Source of the DNA: UBA6168 sp964423205
GTDB lineage: Bacteria; Bacteroidota; Bacteroidia; Chitinophagales; Saprospiraceae
Direction of reading: 5' to 3'
Assembly: GCA_964423205.1 (NCBI GenBank)
Contig: CAYRDX010000008.1
Span: forward strand, 22,808-86,807
Length of the DNA: 64,000 nucleotides
The notes under the pieces were generated by a model, which was given only the letters and a program-made list of their open reading frames with translations, was not told the DNA's origin and did not search any database. Made by a program: the position numbers and the translations under genes. This document shows positions 1-9,067 of this stretch, in pieces; positions within the stretch are counted from its first letter, which is position 1, and each line of letters starts with the position of its first letter.

Positions 1-306
1 GAACTTAGGGCAGCAATTATCGGCGAAAACGAAGTCATGCTGCGTAAAGTCAAGGGAATAGGTCAAAAAACGGCCAAGCAGATCATTCTCGACTTGAAGA
101 ACAAATTGATCAAAGAAGGAGGTGAGGCTACCATTCCAACAGGAGCCATTAGCAGTACCATCAGGCAAGAGGCTTTGTCTGCCCTGCTTTCACTTCAGGT
201 AAATAAGATTCAGGCACAAAAAGCACTGAATAAGGTACTGGAAGAACACCCTGCTATTAGTAGTGTCGAAGAGCTCGTGAGACAGGCGCTGAAGCAACTA
301 TCCTGA
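1..306 (+). CDS. ruvA: Holliday junction DNA helicase subunit RuvA, 3' part
   Basis: The reading frame is open from the first base of the window, so the gene is cut by the window edge and its OB-fold domain is missing. What remains is the second helix-hairpin-helix of domain II (KVKGIGQKTAKQIILDLK, at about residues 15-32 of the fragment), a short linker, and the C-terminal three-helix domain III, which in the family contacts RuvB (QEALSALLSLQVNKIQAQKA onward). RuvA binds four-way junctions and loads the RuvB motor during recombination repair. An internal ATG at 37 is not the true start, because the helix-hairpin-helix continues upstream of it. The next gene on the same strand is sprA, 370 bp downstream. 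Confidence 0.93.
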   Translation, partial: ELRAAIIGENEVMLRKVKGIGQKTAKQIILDLKNKLIKEGGEATIPTGAISSTIRQEALSALLSLQVNKIQAQKALNKVLEEHPAISSVEELVRQALKQLS

Positions 307-676
307 AATTGAGTATCTCTGTGAATGTTAAAATCCAGGATTTATGAAAAACCGGATACAAGATGTCGTTTTCCCGTTACTGGAGAGTGAATAGGGATTT
401 GATGTACTTTTTTATACTTTAAATGATAAAAAATCAGTTTTGAACTCAACCATTAATTCACCTTTCCGTAAAACCTCTGGCATTGTGAAAAGACCTTAAT
501 CAGTTTTTTCCTTAATTCGCACTCATCAACCGTATTAAAGTTGGTCTTAATACTTGTAGGTTAGAATTAACGACGGGCACAATTCCCAGGATTTGCCCGT
601 CGTTAATCATTACCGGTTAAAATTAATACTTAGAAAAGCCGGGACACAACAATAAAAGAAGGACGCCCATAGCATT
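307..676. other. ruvA-sprA intergenic region with 14-bp inverted repeat
   Basis: This 370-bp stretch has no credible gene. Its one clear feature is a perfect 14-bp inverted repeat, ATTAACGACGGGCA at 566-579 and its complement at 594-607, with a 14-nt loop. It ends 69 bp before the sprA start and has no T tract on either side, so it is not an ordinary intrinsic terminator. No convincing TAnnTTTG promoter was found. Confidence 0.6.
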
Positions 677-3600
677 ATGACAAAGAATTACCTACTGACC
701 GGAATTTTGATTGGATTTGTATGTATTGGCCTGAATGTATCTCTTCATGCCGGCAATAATATTCCGGAAAATCCCTATGAGCAGCAGTATGTTGTTTCTT
801 CCCTGAACAAGGCTTTTCAAATTCTGCCTTCCAGAACCTTTGAAAAGTTTACCCAGGTGCCTCTTGATACCATACCGTTGAAGGATCGCAAGGGTGATTT
901 TATCAATGATAAAAACAAAAATCCCTTTGACCTCAAAGATCCTTCTCCTGTAGTAAAATCGGTTGAATACGATCCTGTTTCGGGCAATTACATTATTACA
1001 GAAAAAATTGGAGAAGAGTATTTCCGTCCTCCGACTTACATGACCTTCGATGAGTACATGAAGTACAAAGCGAAGCAGCAGGAATCGGAGTACTTTAATT
1101 CACTTTCTGGAATATCCGGAACCCGAAGCAGCTCAGGCAGGTTGGACCCCGTCGCAAAGATTGACGTTAAAAATCAGCTCATTGAGCGGCTTTTCGGAGG
1201 AACGGAAGTTGACATTCGGCCACAAGGAAATATCGACCTTACTTTCGGGGTTGAGTTTTCAAACATACAGAATCCGAGTTTCACCCAAAGACAACAGCGA
1301 CAAGGTGGTTTCGACTTTGATATGGGTATCCAGATGAACGTGCAAGGTTCCATCGGCGAGAAGCTGAAACTCTCCACCAACTATAATACACAAGCCACTT
1401 TCGACTTCGACAACACTATGAAGCTCGATTATGGCTCTTCTGATTTATTTGGCGAGGACGATATTATCAAAAAGATTGAGGCAGGAAACGTCAGTCTGCC
1501 ATTTAGAGGCACACTGATTCAGGGCAGTCAGAGCCTTTTTGGTTTGAAAACAGAAATGCAATTCGGAAAATTGCGTCTCACCGCGGTAGCATCTCAACAG
1601 AAGTCGGAACGGGAGGAAATTACATTGCAAGGTGGCAGCCAATTTCAGGAATTTATTGTCAATGCCGATGAATACGATGAGAACCGCCATTTCTTCCTTA
1701 CCCATTACAACCGCAACAACTACGAAGAGATTTTAGCAGAACTGCCCGACCTGAGAACTCTGTTCACCATTCAAAATCTTCAGGTTTGGGTTACAGACAC
1801 ACGCAATGCCACGGAAAATATCAGAGACATCATCGCGATTGCAGACCTGGGTGAGCCCAGGCGGGTGACCAACACAACACCGGGAATGCAGCCCCCGTTG
1901 GTGCCAAAATTCAGAGACCTTCAGGGTGAAGGTCTTCCCGACAATAATGCCAACCCAATTTACGGACAACTGGCCTCTGACCAACGCCTCAGGATTGTTG
2001 ACAGGGCAGTGAATGCCCTGAAGTCTCCGCCATTCAATATGCAGCAAGGCAGGGATTTCGAGAAAGTAAGTGCCAGGAAGCTTTCACCAACTGAATATAC
2101 CTTCCATCCCAATCTTGGATTCATTTCTTTGAACGTTAACATTCAACCGGACCAGGTTGTAGGTATTGCTTTTGAATATTCTTACAAGGACAGCATTTTC
2201 CAGGTTGGTGAAATAGCAGAGGACGTTCCACAGAATACAGATACGACCACGCAGAATGTGCTGTTTGTGAAAATGTTGAAAGGGACAACACAACGTGTGG
2301 ATTTGCCTACTTGGGACCTGATGATGAAAAACATCTATTCCATTGGAGCCTTCAATGTGGCCCGGGAGGATTTCAGGCTCGACATCTATTACGAAGATCC
2401 TGGGCAAGGCAAAAAACGTTTTCTTCCCGAGACTAATTTGGCAGGCGTTCCCTTGCTGAGGGTTTTTAACCTTGACAGATTAAATGTTCAGAATGACCCA
2501 CAACCCGACGGGGTTTTCGACTATGTAGAGGGCATTACCATCAATACCCGCAACGGGCGCATTATTTTCCCGGTGTTGGAACCTTTTGGATCTGCCCTGG
2601 GTAAGAAATTCAGCAATCCTGCAGATTCGGCGAGGTTTGTCTATTCACAACTATACAACTCCACACTGACCAATGCCCGTGAGTTTGCCGAATTCAACCG
2701 CTTCACTATTGAAGGGTCTTACAAGTCGAGTGTTTCTTCGGAAATTTCACTGGGTGCTTTCAATATTCCTCCGGGTTCTATTGTTGTCAGTGCCGGTGGG
2801 CAACACCTGCGCGAAGGCATTGATTATGAAGTGGATTACAATATTGGCCGGATCAAGATTTTGAATGACGCTATACTCAATGCCGGAGCACCGATCAGGG
2901 TTTCCTATGAGGATAATACTTTGTTTGGCTTCCAGACCAAAACAATGGTGGGTTTGAGAGCAGATTACGAAGTGAATAAAAACCTGACAATTGGAGGTAC
3001 TTACCTGCACTTGTTTGAGCGCCCATTCACACAAAAAGTCAACATTGGCGATGACCCCATCAACAACCGGATTTTTGGGCTTGATGTCAATTACGGCAAG
3101 GATGCTCCCTGGCTGACCAAAATGCTCGATAAGCTCCCGTTTTATTCCACCAAAGAAATTTCGAGGATCACAATTACAGCGGAAACTGCTGCTCTTCGTC
3201 CGGGACACGCGAGGGCCATCAACGAGGAATCGGCGGATGGAGACAAGGGTGGGGTGAACTACCTGGATGATTTTGAAGGCAGTGTGTCGTCTCTTGATTT
3301 ACGAACACCATATATTGGCACGAATGGGTGGGTAATTTCCAGTATCCCTCAAAACGATGAACACAACAATAATCCGCTGTTTCCGGAGGCCGTCTTTAAA
3401 GACACTACCCTTACGGGCGTGAACAGGGCTTTGTTGAGTTGGTATCGCATTGACCCAAGTTTGCGCAATGCGGCCAGTAATCAGGGAAACCCCTATACAC
3501 TGGCTATCCGTCAGCAGGAGATTTTCCCCAATTTCACACCTACCCAACAGTTTGGTGATACCTACGCCCAGATTCTGGATGTGATGTATGACCCCAGAAA

Positions 3601-6600
3601 AAGAGGACCATATAACTTTGATGTTCCCGGTGGTACTTCTCATTCCAGAGGTATTGATTTCAATGCAGACCTGGTGGATCCGAAGTCGCGGTGGGCGGGT
3701 ATCATGCGTTCACTGAATACCAATGATTTTGAAGCAGCCAACATCGAATTTATCGAGTTTTGGATGATGAGCCCTTATCTCGATACGCTGGGCACCGGGA
3801 GTTCCAATCCAGATGCCTTAGGTGGAGGCATGGATGGTTTCATTTATTTTAACCTGGGTAACGTTTCGGAAGACATCCTGCCTGATTCCCGAAAGTTTTT
3901 TGAAAACGGTTTGCCAGGTCCCAATACTCAGGGCCGGAGAGCTACGAATACCGGTTGGGGACGGGTGCCTCTTACTCAACAGATTACCAATGCGTTTGAT
4001 ATCAATACTGAGAACCGCAGGGCACAGGATGTTGGTCTCGAAGGCTTAAATGATGCGGATGAACGACAAAAATTCTCCGGATTTTTGAGTGCTGTTCAGT
4101 CCACTGTTTCTCCAAATATTTTAGAAGCAATAAAAGCTGACCCATCCAATGACAACTTCAAGCACTATCGCGATTTCTCTGATGAAACCCCTATTCTGAC
4201 GCGCTACAGTCGTTACTATGGTACGGAGGGCAATACTCCGGAAAATACAGGAGGTAATTTTGTCATGTCATCCACTCAGCTACCCGATTCCGAGGACCTG
4301 GATGGCGACCGCACATTGAATGAAACAGAGAGTTACTTCCAGTACCGGGTACCCATTCAGTTTGATGGAAACCGTGGTATTCGCACCGATAATAACCCCT
4401 TTATTACCGAGTCAATTACCAGTACAGACGGTAAGCGGATTTGGTACCGATTCCGCATTCCTCTGAATCTGCTGGAGACGGATGAAAACTTCAAAAGGGT
4501 GGGAGGTATCCGCGACTTCCGCTCCATCCGATTTGCCAGGATATATTTCAAAGGTTTTGAAAAAAGGATGAATTTCCGCTTTGGTACGCTTGAGTTGGTC
4601 AGAAATCAATGGAGGCGTTACAAGCAGGATCTCGGCGAAGCATGTTTCGCGATTGAACCTCCCGATTTCAACGACCGCACTTCCTTTGAAGTGAATGCAG
4701 TGAACATTGAGGAAAACAGCAGCCGTAAGCCTTTCAACTATGTACTGCCTCCGGGCATCAGCAGAGAACAGGCGCTCGGTGTAAATCTCCACGCGCTGCA
4801 GAATGAACAATCACTATCACTTGGAGTATGCGACCTTGAAGACGGCGATGCAAGGGCCATTTATAAAACCGCCAACATCGACATGCGGGTTTTCAGCAAA
4901 CTCAAGATGTTCGTGCATGCTGAACCCAATGTTTGTAGCATGGGACCTGTGCCAGTGAAAGATGGTGATTTGACCGTATTCATCAGATTGGGCAGCGACT
5001 TCAAGAACAATTTTTACGAGTATGAAATCCCTCTGAAAATCTCCACCGATGTCACTACTCCGTTCAATGACCCGGCTTATCTGCGCATAGTCTGGCCCAC
5101 TGAAAATGATTTCAACATCGATTTCGAGTTACTTAAACAAATCAAAATAAACAGAAATGCCAGCGGTATTGCCATTGGCGACATCTACTTTGAAGCTGAT
5201 CCAAACCGGCCGGATGCGAGGTTCAGTATAAAAGGGAACCCAAATCTCGGTTTGGTGAAAGCTATCATGATTGGCGTCAGGAATCCAATTAAAGGCAATG
5301 ATTGTGACCCTTCAGACAAGAAAAGTGTAGAGATATGGGTGAACGAACTAAGAGCATTTGGTTTGGATGAAAGGGGTGGCGTGGCCGGCACCGCCAGGGT
5401 GGATTTCCAACTCGCTGACTTGGGTAATCTGACACTCTCTTCCAAGTTCAGCAGTATTGGATTTGGTGCACTTGACCAACAATTGGCACAACGGAGTAAG
5501 GAGCAAATCACCCAATACGACATTGCCACTAACCTCGAATTGTCCAAGTTCCTGCCTCAAGGCACCGGGTTGCGCATTCCGTTTTATTTCCAGTATTCCA
5601 AGGAAATACGTAATCCACAGTACGACCCCTATGACCTCGATCTTGAGTTGAAAGAAAAAGTGGACAGCTACGATTCAAGAGAGGAGCGGGATTCCATTCG
5701 TGAGCAGGCCCAATACATCACTTCCATAAAAAGCTACAATTTTACCAATGTCCGTAAAGAGCGCACCAATAGTCAGAAAAAGCCAATGCCATGGGACATT
5801 GCCAATTTTAGTTTTACCTATGCTTTTGATGAAACCGAGCACCGGAATCCGATAATTGAAAGTGACGTGCTTACCCGCCGAAGGGGCGCTATTGATTACA
5901 CCTACTCAAAACCGGTGCGTTATCTGGAACCCTTCCGGGACATGATAAAAAATGATAAATACTTGAGGTTGATTAAGGAAATCAACTTTAATCCAATTCC
6001 TAACTCTTTTAGTTTCAGTACGGATCTCGACCGGAGGTTTAACACGACCAAATACCGTTTTGCCGGTGAAAATCCATTGTACAACACCTATTTTAACAAG
6101 CAATTCCTGTGGAGCAGGGATTACGATCTGCAATGGGACATCACCAAAAACATCAAGTTCATTTTCAGTGCCGATAACCGGAGTATTATAGATGAACCCA
6201 GTGAGGTGGGCATGTTGGAGCGTTCACGATTGTCGTCCTCCGACCCCTTGTACATCTCCGACATTGGCCAGTACAGAAGGGATTCTATTTGGAGCAGCAT
6301 CAGTGACTTTGGAAGAACCAAGAATTATGCGCACAACTTTAGCCTAACCTATAATTTACCACTTCGGTTTTTACCATTTATGGATTGGGTGACTGTACGT
6401 GCAAACTATAAAGCAGACTATGGCTGGGATGCAGCCAGCCAGACTCCACTTGGCCGTAGTTTGGGCAACATCATCAGGAATGGTCAAAGCAGGCAATTGA
6501 CCGGTGATTTTGATTTTGAGAAGATGTACAACTACTCAAACTATCTCCGGAAAATCAATACCCGCCAGAGGCCTTCTTCTGCCAGACCAAGCCAGCGCAA

Positions 6601-8179
6601 CAGGCCGGATGTTCAAACCCAAACCAATGCAGCGACAAGAAGCAGGGCAGAAGAACCGCAGAGAGAACCCGGCGAGCCATCACAGGTGGAACGGGCAGTG
6701 ATCAGGCCGCTTATGGCTCTGAGAAAAATCCGATTAACTTACTCTGAGGATTTCTCAACAGTGGTTCCGGGGTACATGCAAGGAGTTGATGTATTGGGCA
6801 TGAGTGGATTTAATGCACCGGGTTGGGGCTTTATTGCCGGTTTGCAGCCCAACCTCAATCAGGATGACTACTATACAAGCAAAGACTGGCTGTACAGCAA
6901 CTGGAACTGGATTACAGGCGATCAATTACTGAATTCACCAGTAACTCAAAATTACCAGGAACAAATGGATGCCAAGATAACCATTGAGCCATTCACTGAT
7001 TTCCGGGTTGACGTTGAGGCAAACAGGGTGAAGTCAAAAAATCACAGCGAATTTTTCAGGCGCGACGACCTGCTAAACCCCGCAGATCCGGATTCACGTT
7101 TCCAAACTGAATTTGAGCACCTGATACCAAGAGATTTTGGCTCGCTTACACTAACCTACTCGGCGCTTAATACACTATTTAACGACGACCTGTCAGGCCT
7201 TTTCAAGAACTTTGAAAAAAACAGGGTAATCCTCGCAAACAGAATGGGCTCTGCACCAGGTGGCACCCATGACAATGCAGAAGACGCTCAAAGGGGATTT
7301 CCAAAGGGCTACGGCCGCTATCATCAGAATGTGTTGGTGCCCAGCTTCCTGGCTGCCTATACAGATCAAGATGCCAATACAATGGACATTAGTTCCAATT
7401 ACATCAATGATATTGTATTAAAACTGCTGCCGCGCCCTAACTGGCGACTGACTTACAATGGCCTTTCAAGGGTCGCTCCTTTCAGCGCCGTATTCCAGAG
7501 CTTCAGCCTGAATCACGGCTACCGGGGATCGCTAACGGTGAATTCCTTTCAAACTAATTTGCAGTACGACAGAAACGCGCCGGAAAAACTCGACCAGACC
7601 AAACTGGACTTTTTCACCCGCTTTGAAGTACCAAATATTCAGATTCAGGAGCAATTCAACCCGCTGATTGGAGTGGACATGCGATTAAAAAATGACATGT
7701 CGTTCAAAGTGGAATACAAAACCAACAGAACCCTGAACATGGGATTCGTGGACAATCGACTCCACGAAACTAAGGGTGAAGATTTTACTGTTGGATTTGG
7801 TTACAGATTGAAGGATGTAAAATTTGCCTTCTTATCAACAGGAAACAGAAACCGCGACAATACCTCCAACCAACAAAGGCCATCTCAGCAGGGAGGGGTT
7901 CTTCGAGGTGGTCAGGGGCAGGCAGGTGATCTGGATATTACCTTTGACTTTTCGGTACGCGATGACATTACAACAATTTATGAATTGGATACTGATTTGG
8001 AAGAACCAAGCCGTGGCAACAGAACGGTCAGCATTTTGCCGCAAGCGACTTACCAGTTGAACAGGCAGTTATCCCTGAGGTTCTTCTTTGATTATCGACG
8101 AAATATTCCCAAAACCTCACAGGGTTATCCCACAACCAATATTAGAAGTGGGGTGACGGTCAGGTTTTCGTTAAACTGA
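677..8179 (+). CDS. sprA: SprA, type IX secretion system outer-membrane translocon
   Basis: A 2500-residue protein with an N-terminal signal peptide (about residues 1-26, ending near LHAGNN). It is rich in alternating aromatic and polar strands and ends in a typical outer-membrane strand (residues GVTVRFSLN). Length and motifs such as GVNYLDDFEGS match the SprA family, the giant beta-barrel that forms the T9SS pore in gliding Bacteroidota. A low-complexity R/Q/P/E-rich stretch near residues 1955-2005 looks like a variable loop. The ATG at 677 directly precedes the signal peptide. Two products encoded in this window, at 30979 and 62428, carry T9SS tails and would be its cargo. The gene is followed at once by an intrinsic terminator, so it appears to end its own transcription unit. 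Confidence 0.96.
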   Translation: MTKNYLLTGILIGFVCIGLNVSLHAGNNIPENPYEQQYVVSSLNKAFQILPSRTFEKFTQVPLDTIPLKDRKGDFINDKNKNPFDLKDPSPVVKSVEYDPVSGNYIITEKIGEEYFRPPTYMTFDEYMKYKAKQQESEYFNSLSGISGTRSSSGRLDPVAKIDVKNQLIERLFGGTEVDIRPQGNIDLTFGVEFSNIQNPSFTQRQQRQGGFDFDMGIQMNVQGSIGEKLKLSTNYNTQATFDFDNTMKLDYGSSDLFGEDDIIKKIEAGNVSLPFRGTLIQGSQSLFGLKTEMQFGKLRLTAVASQQKSEREEITLQGGSQFQEFIVNADEYDENRHFFLTHYNRNNYEEILAELPDLRTLFTIQNLQVWVTDTRNATENIRDIIAIADLGEPRRVTNTTPGMQPPLVPKFRDLQGEGLPDNNANPIYGQLASDQRLRIVDRAVNALKSPPFNMQQGRDFEKVSARKLSPTEYTFHPNLGFISLNVNIQPDQVVGIAFEYSYKDSIFQVGEIAEDVPQNTDTTTQNVLFVKMLKGTTQRVDLPTWDLMMKNIYSIGAFNVAREDFRLDIYYEDPGQGKKRFLPETNLAGVPLLRVFNLDRLNVQNDPQPDGVFDYVEGITINTRNGRIIFPVLEPFGSALGKKFSNPADSARFVYSQLYNSTLTNAREFAEFNRFTIEGSYKSSVSSEISLGAFNIPPGSIVVSAGGQHLREGIDYEVDYNIGRIKILNDAILNAGAPIRVSYEDNTLFGFQTKTMVGLRADYEVNKNLTIGGTYLHLFERPFTQKVNIGDDPINNRIFGLDVNYGKDAPWLTKMLDKLPFYSTKEISRITITAETAALRPGHARAINEESADGDKGGVNYLDDFEGSVSSLDLRTPYIGTNGWVISSIPQNDEHNNNPLFPEAVFKDTTLTGVNRALLSWYRIDPSLRNAASNQGNPYTLAIRQQEIFPNFTPTQQFGDTYAQILDVMYDPRKRGPYNFDVPGGTSHSRGIDFNADLVDPKSRWAGIMRSLNTNDFEAANIEFIEFWMMSPYLDTLGTGSSNPDALGGGMDGFIYFNLGNVSEDILPDSRKFFENGLPGPNTQGRRATNTGWGRVPLTQQITNAFDINTENRRAQDVGLEGLNDADERQKFSGFLSAVQSTVSPNILEAIKADPSNDNFKHYRDFSDETPILTRYSRYYGTEGNTPENTGGNFVMSSTQLPDSEDLDGDRTLNETESYFQYRVPIQFDGNRGIRTDNNPFITESITSTDGKRIWYRFRIPLNLLETDENFKRVGGIRDFRSIRFARIYFKGFEKRMNFRFGTLELVRNQWRRYKQDLGEACFAIEPPDFNDRTSFEVNAVNIEENSSRKPFNYVLPPGISREQALGVNLHALQNEQSLSLGVCDLEDGDARAIYKTANIDMRVFSKLKMFVHAEPNVCSMGPVPVKDGDLTVFIRLGSDFKNNFYEYEIPLKISTDVTTPFNDPAYLRIVWPTENDFNIDFELLKQIKINRNASGIAIGDIYFEADPNRPDARFSIKGNPNLGLVKAIMIGVRNPIKGNDCDPSDKKSVEIWVNELRAFGLDERGGVAGTARVDFQLADLGNLTLSSKFSSIGFGALDQQLAQRSKEQITQYDIATNLELSKFLPQGTGLRIPFYFQYSKEIRNPQYDPYDLDLELKEKVDSYDSREERDSIREQAQYITSIKSYNFTNVRKERTNSQKKPMPWDIANFSFTYAFDETEHRNPIIESDVLTRRRGAIDYTYSKPVRYLEPFRDMIKNDKYLRLIKEINFNPIPNSFSFSTDLDRRFNTTKYRFAGENPLYNTYFNKQFLWSRDYDLQWDITKNIKFIFSADNRSIIDEPSEVGMLERSRLSSSDPLYISDIGQYRRDSIWSSISDFGRTKNYAHNFSLTYNLPLRFLPFMDWVTVRANYKADYGWDAASQTPLGRSLGNIIRNGQSRQLTGDFDFEKMYNYSNYLRKINTRQRPSSARPSQRNRPDVQTQTNAATRSRAEEPQREPGEPSQVERAVIRPLMALRKIRLTYSEDFSTVVPGYMQGVDVLGMSGFNAPGWGFIAGLQPNLNQDDYYTSKDWLYSNWNWITGDQLLNSPVTQNYQEQMDAKITIEPFTDFRVDVEANRVKSKNHSEFFRRDDLLNPADPDSRFQTEFEHLIPRDFGSLTLTYSALNTLFNDDLSGLFKNFEKNRVILANRMGSAPGGTHDNAEDAQRGFPKGYGRYHQNVLVPSFLAAYTDQDANTMDISSNYINDIVLKLLPRPNWRLTYNGLSRVAPFSAVFQSFSLNHGYRGSLTVNSFQTNLQYDRNAPEKLDQTKLDFFTRFEVPNIQIQEQFNPLIGVDMRLKNDMSFKVEYKTNRTLNMGFVDNRLHETKGEDFTVGFGYRLKDVKFAFLSTGNRNRDNTSNQQRPSQQGGVLRGGQGQAGDLDITFDFSVRDDITTIYELDTDLEEPSRGNRTVSILPQATYQLNRQLSLRFFFDYRRNIPKTSQGYPTTNIRSGVTVRFSLN

Positions 8180-8192
8180 TAAAACTACTTTG

Positions 8193-8217
8193 ACGGCGCT
8201 TTTAACAGCGCCGTTTT
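8193..8217 (+). terminator. Intrinsic terminator of sprA
   Basis: ACGGCGC (8193-8199) and GCGCCGT (8208-8214) form a perfect 7-bp GC-rich stem with an 8-nt loop, followed by a TTTT tract. It lies 13 bp after the sprA stop codon. Confidence 0.85.
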
Positions 8218-8335
8218 AGTTTAGATTACTCTGTTTGCCATCCTTGGGCAATTTATACTTTAGGATTTTGATTTTTGCGCGGGGCAACTATTCTCCTTTT
8301 TTCTGCACCTAAGGAGTAGATTTTGAAGTCCGGGA

Positions 8336-8905
8336 TTGATCAAAACACAACACTTTAGCCTTTTGCACGTGCTTGATGAACATCAATTGGTGAAGGGTTG
8401 CCTGAAAGGCGACCGCAACTATCAGCGTGCTTTATATGAAAAGTATAAAGTACCGATGTTCCGGTTATGTCTAAGATATGCATCTGATCAGGCCGAAGCA
8501 GAAGATTTGTTGCAAGAAGGTTTTATTAAAGCCTTCACAGATTTGCACCAGTTCAGTCATAAAGGTGCATTTGGAGGCTGGTTGAGAAAAGTAATACTAA
8601 ATGTTGCCCTACAGCACGTCCGCAAAAAGCAAAGGGCTTTCCAGGTAAAAGAACTGGAATCCGCCATACACTACTTTCCCACTGATGAAAACATTTTGGC
8701 TGACCTTCATGCAGAGGCGCTGACCAAATTGATACAAAATTTACCCCCGGGTTACAGGGCTGTTTTCAATTTGTTTGTCGTTGAAGGCTATTCACATCAG
8801 GAAATAGCTGAACTGCTGGGAATTGAAGAAGGAACATCAAAATCCCAACTCTCAAAAGCCAAGGCCACTTTAAGAACTATGATTGAAAAAATTATGCTCA
8901 CTTAG
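8336..8905 (+). CDS. ECF-type RNA polymerase sigma factor
   Basis: About 189 residues. Region 2 spans about residues 35-85, with the core-binding and -10 recognition helix around RYASDQAEAEDLLQEGFIKAF and the GWLRKVILN segment. Region 4 lies at about 135-180 (LPPGYRAVFNLFVVEGYSHQ, then EIAELLGIEEGTSKSQLSKA), with its helix-turn-helix. Spacing and size fit group 4 (ECF) sigma-70 factors, which redirect RNA polymerase to a small regulon. The start is uncertain: the frame opens with TTG at 8336, and GTG at 8369 would begin just before the conserved DEHQLVKGCLKGD segment. The TAG stop at 8903 coincides with the left end of dispersed repeat copy 1. The next gene, 163 bp downstream, encodes a membrane protein that is a plausible partner or anti-sigma factor. 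Confidence 0.9.
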   Translation: MIKTQHFSLLHVLDEHQLVKGCLKGDRNYQRALYEKYKVPMFRLCLRYASDQAEAEDLLQEGFIKAFTDLHQFSHKGAFGGWLRKVILNVALQHVRKKQRAFQVKELESAIHYFPTDENILADLHAEALTKLIQNLPPGYRAVFNLFVVEGYSHQEIAELLGIEEGTSKSQLSKAKATLRTMIEKIMLT

Positions 8906-9022
8906 TAAAAAGGCAAAAGTAAAAAGGCAACCCCATAGGGGCAGGCAGGCAAAAGTTTTCCAACGGATTTTCAAGTGGTTAGGAAAACAATTTGACAACT
9001 ATATTTTTGACTCATTACTTAG
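8903..9022 (+). repeat. Dispersed repeat, copy 1
   Basis: A 120-bp copy of a family seen five times in this window. Order of parts: an imperfect tandem of the 14-bp unit GTAAAAAGGCAAAA (about two units), a module with a CCCC-ATA-GGGG hairpin followed by CAGGCAGGC, the conserved stretch GATTTTCAAGTGGTTAGGAA, then CAATTTGACAACTATATTTTTGA and CTCATTACTTAG read as adjoining parts. The ends TTAGTAA and TTACTTA are near inverted repeats. TATTTTTG at 9002-9009 matches the Bacteroidota -7 consensus TAnnTTTG. Confidence 0.85.
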
Positions 9023-9067
9023 CTGAGCTTAAATAATGAAGTATATAGAGTAAATTGTTTACAAGAA

